The notes: a model not told the origin generated them from the sequence alone. A stretch of 20,680 bases of DNA from JBEKJU01 sp050011095 (GCA_050011095.1 JBEKJU010000036.1:1-20680); one strand, 5' to 3'. Shown: positions 1-7,457, counted from the first letter of the stretch. A program made the numbers and translations.

Positions 1-471
1 GACGATGAACCTCTTCTTCCCGTTCAGGACATAGACGCCGTCTGTCTTCTTCGCCTCCACGGCTATGGCGGCCGCATCGGTCCCGACCACGGGCTCGGTG
101 ATGACGATCGCCCCTATCTCCCCGTTCACGATGCGGGGAAGGATCTTCCTTTTCTGCTCCTCCGTGCCGTGGCTAAGCACCTGATGGAGGCCGCCCAGCA
201 TGTTGCCCCCGAAGATCCTCGTGATGCCGGGCATGCCGCCGAACGCCTCGGTGACGATGCACGCGCCCGTACAACCCAGGCCGAGGCCACCGTACTCCTT
301 GGGGATCGCCGCCCCTGTATAGTGCCTCTCGCCTATCTTCTCGAAGACATCCCAGGGAAACTCCCTGGTCCAGCGGGTCTCGGCGTCCCTGGGCATCACG
401 CTTGCCGCAAAGTCCTCTACCTCGTCCGCAAACTGTTTCTGCTCTTCCGTCCACCATTCATATTTATCCAT
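1..471 (-). CDS. Acyl-CoA dehydrogenase, N-terminal part (cut by window edge)
   Basis: Reading the minus strand from 471 gives about 157 codons running off the left edge without a stop. The protein begins MDKYEWWTEEQKQFADEV and continues with IPKEYGGLGLG, VLSHGTEEQKRKILPRIVNG and AIVITEPVVGTDAAA. This is the N-terminal helical domain and the start of the middle beta domain of FAD-dependent acyl-CoA dehydrogenases, which oxidise acyl-CoA to enoyl-CoA and pass electrons to ETF. The catalytic Glu and most of the FAD site lie outside the window, so substrate cannot be judged. AAGGAG at 484-479 is 7 nt from the ATG at 471; an in-frame ATG at 474 is only 4 nt away and is less likely. It is divergent from the acyl-CoA synthetase at 1019, which suggests both serve degradation of the same acid, and a minus-strand sigma-54-type promoter lies upstream. 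Family assignment is secure. Confidence 0.92.
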   Translation of the reverse strand, partial: MDKYEWWTEEQKQFADEVEDFAASVMPRDAETRWTREFPWDVFEKIGERHYTGAAIPKEYGGLGLGCTGACIVTEAFGGMPGITRIFGGNMLGGLHQVLSHGTEEQKRKILPRIVNGEIGAIVITEPVVGTDAAAIAVEAKKTDGVYVLNGKKRFIV

Positions 472-552
472 CATTCGTCTCCTTGTATAGCAATTATACG
501 CCCATGGCTCCTTCGCCATCCCACCTTTTTCACCTATCTGTTCCTTCACTCA

Positions 553-568
553 TTGTATACATATGCAA
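553..568. promoter_or_regulatory. Candidate operator, imperfect palindrome TTGTATAC/ATATGCAA
   Basis: TTGTATACATATGCAA fits the dyad TTGNATANNTATNCAA at 12 of 16 positions. Its first 13 bases (553-565) recur as an exact reverse complement at 760-772. It overlaps the -12 element and predicted start of the minus-strand promoter, a position where a bound protein would be expected to repress. Confidence 0.45.
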
Positions 569-579
569 TAGGCGTACCA
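564..579 (-). promoter_or_regulatory. Candidate sigma-54 (-24/-12) promoter for the acyl-CoA dehydrogenase
   Basis: The minus strand reads TGGTACGCCTATTGCA from 579 to 564. The family consensus is TGGCACG-N4-TTGCW, so only one of the twelve defined positions differs. The GG and GC pairs are separated by the required 10 nt. The predicted transcript start near 553 gives an untranslated leader of about 80 nt before the ATG at 471. A TTGTATACA palindrome overlaps the start region. Confidence 0.65.
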
Positions 580-669
580 CAACTGGAGAACCCCGTCCGG
601 ATGACCCATGACGCCCTGCTCCGGCCTGGATGTCGCCTTTATCCGGCCTCAAGGCGCATTCCATTGTCA

Positions 670-692
670 AATTGTTCCCTTTTGAACCACCC
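670..692 (+). repeat. Direct repeat unit 1 (23 bp)
   Basis: AATTGTtCCcTTTTGAACCACCC pairs with the copy at 794-816 with two mismatches; the offset is 124 bp. Both copies are followed a few bases later by GCAC. The function is unknown; an activator site or the remnant of a local duplication are both possible. Confidence 0.7.
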
Positions 693-759
693 CCGCGCAC
701 ACCCTCTGTCCCCGCCACGGTCATCTAAAAAGCGGCTTACGAGGATTAACGCGGCCCGA

Positions 760-795
760 CATATGTATACAACGTGGTGTGCGCCGTGTATACAA
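760..795. promoter_or_regulatory. Candidate enhancer (UAS): two TGTATACAA sites
   Basis: The 9-mer TGTATACAA occurs at 764-772 and 787-795, 23 bp apart, or roughly two helical turns. Each is one base short of the perfect palindrome TTGTATACAA. They lie about 95-130 bp upstream of the plus-strand -24 element and about 185-220 bp upstream of the minus-strand one. These are typical distances for binding sites of sigma-54 activators. The link to the activator encoded at 2909-4618 is inferred from proximity. Confidence 0.5.
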
Positions 796-816
796 TTGTG
801 CCGTTTTGAACCACCC
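794..816 (+). repeat. Direct repeat unit 2 (23 bp)
   Basis: AATTGTgCCgTTTTGAACCACCC is the second copy of the repeat at 670-692. Its left end overlaps the last two bases of a TGTATACAA site, so the repeat and the palindrome may form one composite element. Confidence 0.7.
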
Positions 817-888
817 TGTGCACGCCCGCGCCGCACCACACATGCACGGACCCGCGCCGATCCGGGTGGGCAGGTCGCCCATTGCGGA

Positions 889-905
889 TTGGCATCATAC
901 TTGCT
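889..905 (+). promoter_or_regulatory. Candidate sigma-54 (-24/-12) promoter for the acyl-CoA synthetase
   Basis: TTGGCATCATACTTGCT matches the sigma-54 pattern: GG at 891-892 and GC at 903-904 with exactly 10 nt between. The predicted start near 916 leaves a leader of about 100 nt before the ATG at 1019. An overlapping sigma-70 reading (TTGCGG, 17 nt, TATGTA) is weaker. Confidence 0.7.
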
Positions 906-1018
906 ATGTAATGAACCATGGACCGGAAGTCCCGGAGTCGCTTAAGGCAGAGGAAGACCGGGGCGGATTGAGGCGGCAAAGGCCTGCCAACGATGACAGA
1001 CAGAGGGGGAAATTCACC

Positions 1019-2599
1019 ATGGGTGACAAGAAGACTTTTTGCACTATAAGAACGTTGGTCAGGAGAAATGCCGAACTTCGCCCTGACAAGATCGCCTTCA
1101 AGGAATACGAGACAGGCAGGAGGTGTACGTTCAGGGAGTTGTGGGACAGGTCCAACAGAATGGGAAATGCCCTGTACGGTCTCGGCTTCACGCAGGGCGA
1201 CAGGGTGGCGGTCCTGAGCCAGAACAGCTTCGAGTACGGGGAATTATACTGCGCCATACCGAGCGGGGGCTTCACGTTCGTGCCGGTCAACTTCAGGCTG
1301 GCCCTCCCCGAGATCATAGCCGTGCTCAACGATTCCGGGACGGTCGCGCTCTTTGTGCAGGATCAGTACCTCCCGCTGGCCGGGGCTATAAAGGCGGCGG
1401 TGCCCACCATAAGGGAGTGGATCTATATAGGGGAGAGGGACCGGACGCCCGCGGGGTGGCACCACTACGAGGCGCTGGCCGAGGCCGCATCGGCCCTTGA
1501 GGTCGAGGCGGAGATCGAAGAAGACCATCCCTGCTTCTTCATGTACACGAGCGGCACGACAGGGCTGCCTAAGGGCGTCGTCCAGACCCACCTGAACCAT
1601 TACCACGACGCGAGGGCCTCCTGCCTCCACCATGATATCACGGATAGCGATATCGGCTTCACCGTCTGCCCCATGTACCACGCGACGGCGGTGACATCGT
1701 TTTGCGGGCCCCTGTACGTCGGGACCACGGGTATCCTCTTCCAACGGTTCGATGTGGTGAACCTCTTCGAGGCAGCCCAGGAGGAACGCCTCGTTGCGGG
1801 GATGCTCGCCACCCCCATGGTCCGGATGATCCTGGATGCCTATGACAAGATCAAACACCTCGATTATTCGTCCATGACGAAGCTCTGGTTCGCCGGGGCC
1901 GGCATTGTCCCGGCCGTATACAAACAGTTTATCGATACCTTCGGGAATATCCTCCATGAACATCATGGGACCACCGAGACGACGGGCACCACGACCTGGC
2001 TGTCGAAAAAGGCGATAGGAGAGGAACTTGCGAGGGGGAACGAGAACGTCCTTGCCTCCTGCGGCAGGGCCGGCTATGACATGGAGGTCCAGATCGTCGA
2101 CGACAACGACAGGGTGATCACCGTCGGCACGGGTGAGATGAGGGCCAGGGGCCTCGGGCTGGGGCGGGGATACTGGAAGAAGCCCGAGCAGACGAAGAAG
2201 GCCTTCAGGAACGGATGGTTCTATACGGGAGACATCTGCTCCATCGACGAAAAGGGCTTCATCTATGTGATCGACCGCAAGAAGGATATGATAATCACGG
2301 GCGGCGAAAACGTCTATCCCGTGGAGATCGAGCGCGTCATCGACTCCCATCGGGACGTGAGGGAATCCTCCGTCATCGGCATCCCCCATGCCGTATGGGG
2401 GGAGGCCATCGCGGCCGTGGTGGTCCCCGAGGCCGGGAAGAACCCTACGGCGGAGGATATCATCACGTTCTGCAAGGGGAAGATCGCCGGATACAAGGTC
2501 CCGAAATCGGTCTTCTTCGAGCCGGAACTGCCCCGTAACTCTATCGGCAAGGTCATGAAGCCGGAACTGCGCGCGCGCTACGGGAAGGCCCCGAAATAG
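1019..2599 (+). CDS. AMP-forming acyl-CoA synthetase (fatty or aromatic acid-CoA ligase)
   Basis: This 526-residue ANL-superfamily enzyme activates a carboxylic acid with ATP to an acyl-adenylate and then the CoA thioester. Visible motifs are the phosphate loop YTSGTTGLPKGV (about residue 175), GTTET (about 317), YTGD (about 401), the hinge region DRKKDMIITGGENVYP, and the C-terminal PRNSIGKVMK (about 505-514) with the catalytic Lys. Length and motif order are full. The ATG at 1019 is chosen because GAGGGGGA lies 8 nt upstream; an earlier in-frame ATG at 779 precedes the predicted transcript start. The divergent acyl-CoA dehydrogenase and sigma-54 promoter suggest substrate-induced degradation of a carboxylic acid. 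The substrate cannot be told from sequence; FadD-like medium/long-chain acids or aromatic acids are both possible. Confidence 0.93.
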   Translation: MGDKKTFCTIRTLVRRNAELRPDKIAFKEYETGRRCTFRELWDRSNRMGNALYGLGFTQGDRVAVLSQNSFEYGELYCAIPSGGFTFVPVNFRLALPEIIAVLNDSGTVALFVQDQYLPLAGAIKAAVPTIREWIYIGERDRTPAGWHHYEALAEAASALEVEAEIEEDHPCFFMYTSGTTGLPKGVVQTHLNHYHDARASCLHHDITDSDIGFTVCPMYHATAVTSFCGPLYVGTTGILFQRFDVVNLFEAAQEERLVAGMLATPMVRMILDAYDKIKHLDYSSMTKLWFAGAGIVPAVYKQFIDTFGNILHEHHGTTETTGTTTWLSKKAIGEELARGNENVLASCGRAGYDMEVQIVDDNDRVITVGTGEMRARGLGLGRGYWKKPEQTKKAFRNGWFYTGDICSIDEKGFIYVIDRKKDMIITGGENVYPVEIERVIDSHRDVRESSVIGIPHAVWGEAIAAVVVPEAGKNPTAEDIITFCKGKIAGYKVPKSVFFEPELPRNSIGKVMKPELRARYGKAPK

Positions 2600-2637
2600 C
2601 GCGTCCGGGCAGCCTCCCCGCCGTTCATTCATCTATA

Positions 2638-2680
2638 GCCCGGATTCCCCCGCGCGAAAATCCGGGCCGTTCTTTCCTTT
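2638..2680 (+). terminator. Intrinsic terminator after the acyl-CoA synthetase
   Basis: A perfect 9-bp stem GCCCGGATT (2638-2646) / AATCCGGGC (2659-2667) is followed by the T-rich CGTTCTTTCCTTT. It starts 38 nt after the stop codon. Confidence 0.75.
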
Positions 2681-2699
2681 AGTCCGCCCTACCCCCTTC

Positions 2700-2728
2700 T
2701 TGAGTTCCGCGGGCGGATCATGTATAAT
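2700..2728 (+). promoter_or_regulatory. Sigma-70-type promoter for the sigma-54 activator
   Basis: TTGAGT (2700-2705), a 17-nt spacer and a consensus TATAAT (2723-2728) are seen. The predicted start near 2735 lies 100-170 nt upstream of the candidate start codons of the activator. Confidence 0.65.
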
Positions 2729-2908
2729 TTATCTGCTAATATTATGGTTCCGCTTCATGCATCATTCCGGATTCCACGCCCCCGTCCCGCGTTCCGGGGG
2801 CAAGTTCCCCGCGCGACGTCACGACACCATGAACGAACGTAAAGGAAGGTTGATACGGATTTCAGTCTTTACACAGGCCTGAGCATTCTCCAGTCCATCG
2901 TTGACTCC

Positions 2909-4618
2909 GTGGATGTCGGGATTTATGTTCTGGACCGGAATCTCTCGATCCAGTGGCTCAACACGAGGGCATCCCGATGGTTGCGTAAAGAGGAGTTTTC
3001 CCCCGAGAGCGAAAAGCGGTGCTACGAGGAAATCCCCAAAAAAGACCATCCGTGCGAGAACTGTCCGGTCCTCAGGACCTTCGCGAGCGGGAAGACCCAG
3101 CGCCTCGAATTGACGGTAGAGGCGAAGGGTGGTGAGACCCTCTATTACCTCCTCACCGCGACACCCCTGATGCGGGAGCCGGGCGCGGACTTCTCGTATG
3201 TGGTCGAGACGGTACAGAACATCACCGACCAGAAGAAGGCGGCGATGGAGCTTGCGCGGCTCAACGACTTCAATGCGGCTATCATAGAGAACGCGCCGAT
3301 CGCCATCTTTACCATCGACGGGAAAGGCACGTTCACGAGCGTCAACCCCGCCCTCGCCACCCTCTCGGGACTGGGGTCCGAGGCCGAAAAGAGGCTCATC
3401 GGATTCAACTGGCTCAAGAACCGCTACACTAGGGAGTCCGGCCTTGCGGCCCACATCGAAAGGGGACTGAAGGGCGAGCCGTTCCAGTTGCAGGATTTCC
3501 CCTTCACTACGTACAGGGGCGACAGGCCCCACTTTATCGACTTCAACGGCGTCCCGCTGAAAGGCAAGGACGGGCAGACGGAGGGGTTGCTCTGCATCGT
3601 GAAGGAGACCACGGACAGGGTCAACGAGAAGAGGTTGCTGAAGGAGAGAACCATGCTCCTTGAGGAGCATCTCCACCGCGTGGATACGCGTGACTCCTTT
3701 ATCGGCGAAAGCAGGGCGATAGGGGAGGTGAGGACGCTCATCTCCACGGTCGCCGCCTCCAATACGCCTGTTTTGATCCTCGGGGAGACGGGCACCGGCA
3801 AGGAGCTGGTAGCGCGGGCCATACACAGGCTGAGCGCCCGCTCGGCGAACCCCTTCGTCGTCATCAATTCGAGCGCCCTCCAGGAGGGCATGGTCGAGAG
3901 CGAGCTCTTCGGCCACAGGAAGGGGGCCTTCACGAGCGCGAGTAGCGACAAGATAGGCCTTTTGAAAATAGCGGACAAGGGGACCTTCTTCATGGACGAG
4001 GTAGGGGACCTCCCCTCCGGCATCCAGGCGAAATTGCTGCGCGTCCTTGAGACGGGGGCCTTCAGGAGGCTCGGGGACACGCAGGAGACGAAAGTCGATG
4101 TGCGCTTCATATTCGCCACGAACAAGCAGCTCGAAAAAGAGGTGGACGAGAAGAGATTCCGGAAGGACCTCTTCTACCGGTTGAACGGCTTCACCATCGT
4201 CGTGCCTCCTCTGACCGAGCGGAAGAAGGATATCCCCCTCCTCGTGGACTACTTCCTCACGAAATTGGCGAGGGGGGCGGGCAGGAAACGGGTCCCCCGA
4301 GAGGTGATGGACCTTCTCATGGACTATCCCTGGCCGGGGAACGTGAGGGAACTCGCGAACATCCTGGAAAGGGTCGTCCTGATCTCCGCCGACAGGGACG
4401 AGATAAGGGTCGGCGATTTCCCTCCCGGCATCACCCGGGGACGCCACAAAGACGAGGTCGTGTCACTACCGGGACCTGGGGGAATAGGCCTCCTCTCAAA
4501 GATGCAGAAGGATTACGTGCAGCAGATCCTGGACTCCGTGGGGGGAAACAAGAGTAAGGCCGCCCGCCTTTTGGGCATCAGCCGGAGAAAGCTCTATCGC
4601 TCGATCGGCGAGGCCTAG
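2909..4618 (+). CDS. Sigma-54-dependent transcriptional activator, PAS-PAS-AAA+-Fis HTH
   Basis: From GTG 2909 this encodes 569 residues. The order is a PAS domain (1 to about 105, with a cysteine-rich loop CYEEIPKKDHPCENCPV), a second PAS (about 118-240), an AAA+ sigma-54 interaction domain (about 268-505) and a Fis-type helix-turn-helix (about 530-569, GGNKSKAARLLGISRRKLYR). Walker A GETGTGKE (about 290) and Walker B TFFMDEVGDLP (about 358) are intact. The sigma-54 contact loop reads GAFTSA (about 339) instead of GAFTGA. There is no receiver domain, so control is probably by ligand or redox sensing through the PAS domains. The start is doubtful: the frame stays open to 2843 and LSILQSIVDSVDVGIYVLD reads as one continuous PAS N-terminus, but no ATG, GTG or TTG is in frame there. 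It ends 3 nt from convergent trpF. Confidence 0.93.
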   Translation: MDVGIYVLDRNLSIQWLNTRASRWLRKEEFSPESEKRCYEEIPKKDHPCENCPVLRTFASGKTQRLELTVEAKGGETLYYLLTATPLMREPGADFSYVVETVQNITDQKKAAMELARLNDFNAAIIENAPIAIFTIDGKGTFTSVNPALATLSGLGSEAEKRLIGFNWLKNRYTRESGLAAHIERGLKGEPFQLQDFPFTTYRGDRPHFIDFNGVPLKGKDGQTEGLLCIVKETTDRVNEKRLLKERTMLLEEHLHRVDTRDSFIGESRAIGEVRTLISTVAASNTPVLILGETGTGKELVARAIHRLSARSANPFVVINSSALQEGMVESELFGHRKGAFTSASSDKIGLLKIADKGTFFMDEVGDLPSGIQAKLLRVLETGAFRRLGDTQETKVDVRFIFATNKQLEKEVDEKRFRKDLFYRLNGFTIVVPPLTERKKDIPLLVDYFLTKLARGAGRKRVPREVMDLLMDYPWPGNVRELANILERVVLISADRDEIRVGDFPPGITRGRHKDEVVSLPGPGGIGLLSKMQKDYVQQILDSVGGNKSKAARLLGISRRKLYRSIGEA

Positions 4619-4621
4619 GGC

Positions 4622-5203
4622 TCATATCGCCAGGCCCCTCACCTTCTCGACGAATCTCTCCATTTTCTTATGGTCTTTCCTTCCGGGCGCCGCTTCTATC
4701 GAGCTGACGAGATCGACGCCGAAGGGCCTCAAGCGGAGGAGGACATCCTCAACGTTGCCCTCACCGATACCCCCCGCGACAAACGCGCGGCCGAGGGCAT
4801 CGCAGCCGCGTAAAAGACCGGGGTCGAAGGATGTGCCCGAGCCGCCCAAGCCTGCCGTATCACTGTCGAAGAGTATGAGGCCCCGAGAGGGTATCCGGGG
4901 GGGTCGCGCGCCCACGCGCACTACCCGGATCGTGTTGGGGAGCGCCGATTCCCGATAGACCTGCGCGAAATCGAGGCCGCAGTAGCCGACGATCTCCTCC
5001 ATCTCGCGGTCGGTCTCTTCCACGAAGACGCCTACGGTCCGCACCTTTCCGTCGAGTCCCTCGATGATCCGCCTTGCCGTGAGGGGCGTGACCGCCCGCT
5101 TGCTCCCCCTGTAGAAGACAAAGCCGGCGAAATCCACCGGGAGGTCAGCGGCCCTCCTGCAATCATCGAGGTTCGTCATCCCGCAGAACTTGATCCGCAC
5201 CAT
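4622..5203 (-). CDS. trpF: Phosphoribosylanthranilate isomerase
   Basis: This 193-residue TIM-barrel enzyme isomerises N-(5-phosphoribosyl)anthranilate to CdRP in Trp synthesis. The signature KFCGMTN is at residues 5-11, and the phosphate-binding end GVDLVSSIEAAPGRKDHKKM is present. The start ATG at 5203 lies inside trpC, giving a 41-nt overlap in another frame. AAGGAG sits 7 nt upstream, and the motif so near the start confirms it. It is the last gene of the trp operon seen here and its stop is 3 nt from the convergent activator gene, so no trpB or trpA follows. Identity is secure. Confidence 0.95.
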   Translation of the reverse strand: MVRIKFCGMTNLDDCRRAADLPVDFAGFVFYRGSKRAVTPLTARRIIEGLDGKVRTVGVFVEETDREMEEIVGYCGLDFAQVYRESALPNTIRVVRVGARPPRIPSRGLILFDSDTAGLGGSGTSFDPGLLRGCDALGRAFVAGGIGEGNVEDVLLRLRPFGVDLVSSIEAAPGRKDHKKMERFVEKVRGLAI

Positions 5204-5918
5204 AAAGCAGCTCCTTGAACGTCCCTTCCACGTCGGCCGATCTCATCAGGGTTTCGCCGATAAGAAAGGCGTTCGCGTCCCGGAGGCGCTCCATGTCCTT
5301 TCCCGATCTTATCCCGCTTTCCGCGACCCTCACGGGTGATGGGATGCGCGAAAGCAGGCGGGCCGCGGCGTCGAGATCGATCCTCAGCGTGTCGAGGTCC
5401 CGCGCGTTGACCCCCAGGATGGGCGCGTCAAGCGTCCCGAGCGTCGCGAGATCGTCCCCGTCGTGAAGCTCGACGAGACAGGCAAGGCCGAGCGTCGCTG
5501 CATGACGATAGAGGGATTCGAGCCTATCCCTCCCCAGGATTCTCGCGATGAGGAGCACGAGGTCCGCCCCCGCCGCATGGGCATGGTCGATCTGCCGGGG
5601 GTCGATGATGAAGTCCTTGCAGAGGACGGGGAGGTCAGTCTGGTCGGCCACCTCGCGGAGGAATTCAAGACTCCCCCCGAAGTAGGTCCTGTCGGTGAGC
5701 ACGCTTATGGCCGAGGCATGCCGGGAATAGGCGATGATCCTCTGCCTGTCGATCTCACCGATGAAGCCCGCCGACGGGGACTTCCTCTTCAGCTCCGCGA
5801 TGATATTCCTCCGGCCCGCCAGCACAAGGGGGATGATGGGCTTTTTCCTCCCACCGGCCGGAACCTTCCCGAGTTCCTCCACCTCCTGCCTCTTTGTCGC
5901 TAGTATCCCGGAGATCAT
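5163..5918 (-). CDS. trpC: Indole-3-glycerol phosphate synthase
   Basis: This 251-residue TIM barrel closes the indole ring, converting CdRP to indole-3-glycerol phosphate. Motifs seen in order are ELKRKSPSAGFIGE (substrate Lys), SVLTDRTYFGGS, LCKDFIIDPRQI (catalytic Lys), VELHDGDDL, GVNARDLDTL (usually GVNNRDL) and AESGIRSGKDM. Length is normal for the family. The ATG overlaps the trpD stop by 4 nt (ATGA), implying translational coupling, and the 3' end overlaps trpF. Product passes to a trpA/trpB tryptophan synthase that must be encoded elsewhere. Confidence 0.96.
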   Translation of the reverse strand: MISGILATKRQEVEELGKVPAGGRKKPIIPLVLAGRRNIIAELKRKSPSAGFIGEIDRQRIIAYSRHASAISVLTDRTYFGGSLEFLREVADQTDLPVLCKDFIIDPRQIDHAHAAGADLVLLIARILGRDRLESLYRHAATLGLACLVELHDGDDLATLGTLDAPILGVNARDLDTLRIDLDAAARLLSRIPSPVRVAESGIRSGKDMERLRDANAFLIGETLMRSADVEGTFKELLYGADQVLRDDEPR

Positions 5919-6901
5919 GACGCAAGCTCCATCAGCCTCTCGTAGGCCTTTCCACTCAGGATGGCCTCCCTCGCGAGGAGGAACGCCCTGGCCGGCCCCT
6001 CCTCCACATCCGCCGCCATGAGCGCAAAGGCCGCGTTGATGGCCACTACGTTGACGAGGTCGGGATGGCGGCCGAGGAGCGTCTCCTTCATGATGCGGGC
6101 GTTCGTGACCGGCTCGTACCCCTTGATCGCCTGCATGTCGGCATGGATCCCGAAGTCCCTCGGATCGAACTCGAAGCGCCTCACCGACGGGCCGCGCTTG
6201 TGAAAGCAGACCGTCGGCGCCGACAGGCTGATCTCGTCGAGCCCGTCATCGCTCGACACGAGCATGACGTTCGGGATGCCGAGTATCTCGAGGGCGCCCA
6301 GGTACGTCGACATGGCCTCCTTCTTGAAGATGCCGATCATCTGGGTATCCGGGCGGGCCGGGTTGCACAGGGGTCCAAGAAGGTTGAAGAGGGTCTTCCT
6401 GCCTATCCTCTTCCTCACGCCCATGACGAACCGCATGGCAGGCAGGAATTTCTGCGCGAAGATGAAGACGAAATTCTTCTCCTTCAGGAATCTGGAGGCC
6501 CCCTGCGCGTCCAGGTCGATGGGGATCCGGAGCGCTTCGAGCACGTCCGCCGAACCGGACCTCGAACTGACCGCCCTGTTACCGTGCTTGGCCACGGGAA
6601 TAAAGAGACTGCATACGATGGCCGACGTGGTGGAGATGTTGAAGGTGCCGCTATTATCGCCGCCCGTGCCGCACGTGTCGAGGAGCCTCTCGAAGGTGTG
6701 CGGGAGCCGGATGGAGCGGGCGAGTAGCGACGTGGCGGCCCCCGCGATCTCCTCTTCCGTCTCCCCCTTTTCCGTAAGCAGGAGGAGGACGTCCTCGATC
6801 TCGGCCTCGTCCATGAAGCCGTCGAACATCGCGTCGAAGAGCGCCAGCGCTTCCTCGTAAGTGAGGCTCTCGCCCTTTTTCAGTTTTTCAGTGCCTTCCA
6901 T
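5915..6901 (-). CDS. trpD: Anthranilate phosphoribosyltransferase
   Basis: This 328-residue enzyme transfers phosphoribose from PRPP to anthranilate. The PRPP loop DTCGTGGDNSGTFNIST is at about residues 75-91 and is followed by KHGNRAVSSRSGSADVLEAL and the conserved region LFNLLGPLCNPARP. Both the small helical N-terminal and the large alpha/beta domain are present, and length is typical. The start at 6901 has GGAGG upstream and overlaps the end of trpG by 14 nt. TrpD is separate from the amidotransferase here, not fused as in some proteobacteria. Confidence 0.96.
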   Translation of the reverse strand: MEGTEKLKKGESLTYEEALALFDAMFDGFMDEAEIEDVLLLLTEKGETEEEIAGAATSLLARSIRLPHTFERLLDTCGTGGDNSGTFNISTTSAIVCSLFIPVAKHGNRAVSSRSGSADVLEALRIPIDLDAQGASRFLKEKNFVFIFAQKFLPAMRFVMGVRKRIGRKTLFNLLGPLCNPARPDTQMIGIFKKEAMSTYLGALEILGIPNVMLVSSDDGLDEISLSAPTVCFHKRGPSVRRFEFDPRDFGIHADMQAIKGYEPVTNARIMKETLLGRHPDLVNVVAINAAFALMAADVEEGPARAFLLAREAILSGKAYERLMELAS

Positions 6902-7457
6902 GACACACCTCCATGAAGTTTCTTATGAACCGCATCCCGTCGGGGGTCGCATAGGATTCGGGATGGAACTGAAGACCGAAGATCCGGGCTTGCCGGTGCT
7001 CTATCGCCATGACTTCACCGTCGCTTTTCGACACGGCGCAGATATGGAGGTCCCCCTCATCGCACTCCACGACAAGCGAGTGGTACCTCACCGCCCGGAA
7101 CTCCTGGCCGATGCCCGCGAACAGGGCTCCCCCGTAGTGCTCCATGGGGTCCACCTTGCCGTGCATTACGCTCCTCGCCCTCCTCACGGGCCTTCCGAAA
7201 TAGAGGCCTATCGCCTGCATGCCGAGACATATGCCGAGGATGGGTATGCGGCCCTTGTAGTGGTCGAGCGCGCTCAGGCTCAAAAGGGAGTGGGCCGGAT
7301 GGGACGGACCCGGCGAGATCACGATGCCCTCCGGGTCGCACGCCGTCACCGCGTCGAGGGCCTCCGTGTTCCTGAAGACGCGCACGTCGCCGTAGCGCGC
7401 CAGGTAGTCGTAGATGTTGAACGTGAAGGAATCGTAGTTGTCGATGAGGGCTATCAT
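6888..7457 (-). CDS. trpG: Anthranilate synthase component II (glutamine amidotransferase)
   Basis: This 189-residue class I glutamine amidotransferase supplies ammonia to TrpE. The nucleophile is Cys77 in GICLGMQ and the catalytic His/Glu lie in LQFHPESYAT near the C-terminus; IDNYDSFTFN is at the N-terminus. The ATG overlaps the trpE stop (ATGA) with GGAGG 6-8 nt upstream, so the two subunits are probably made in step. The family also includes PabA, which can be shared with folate synthesis; the operon context argues for trpG. Confidence 0.95.
   Translation of the reverse strand: MIALIDNYDSFTFNIYDYLARYGDVRVFRNTEALDAVTACDPEGIVISPGPSHPAHSLLSLSALDHYKGRIPILGICLGMQAIGLYFGRPVRRARSVMHGKVDPMEHYGGALFAGIGQEFRAVRYHSLVVECDEGDLHICAVSKSDGEVMAIEHRQARIFGLQFHPESYATPDGMRFIRNFMEVCHGRH

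Larger units (their letters stand above)
472..1018. other. Divergent regulatory intergenic region
   Basis: This 547-bp gap between the acyl-CoA dehydrogenase and the acyl-CoA synthetase shows no convincing gene. It contains a sigma-54-type promoter on each strand, several copies of a TTGTATACAA-like palindrome and a 23-bp imperfect direct repeat. AT-rich motifs stand out in an otherwise GC-rich sequence. The arrangement suggests joint control of both genes from enhancer sites between the promoters. Confidence 0.75.
2600..2908. other. Intergenic region: terminator then promoter
   Basis: The gap between the acyl-CoA synthetase and the sigma-54 activator holds the synthetase terminator (2638-2680) and a strong-looking sigma-70 promoter (2700-2728). 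From about 2843 onward it is probably coding for the N-terminus of the activator, because the frame is open and its residues continue the PAS domain. ATG 2829 begins a 17-codon frame (stop 2880-2882) that is out of frame with the activator and is not called as a gene. Confidence 0.6.

Noticed and set aside
779..1018. Upstream extension of the acyl-CoA synthetase to ATG 779
   Set aside because: It would cross the sigma-54 promoter at 889-905. The ATG at 1019 has a good ribosome site and fits the family N-terminus.
1244..2632. Long minus-strand open frame opposite the acyl-CoA synthetase
   Set aside because: It is a mirror of a clear AMP-binding gene, and no domain, ribosome site or promoter supports it.
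2819..4447. Long open frame (542 codons) on the minus strand opposite the sigma-54 activator
   Set aside because: It lies wholly antisense to a gene with intact Walker and HTH motifs. The composition is rich in Arg, Glu and Pro with no recognisable domain, as expected from GC-rich codon bias.
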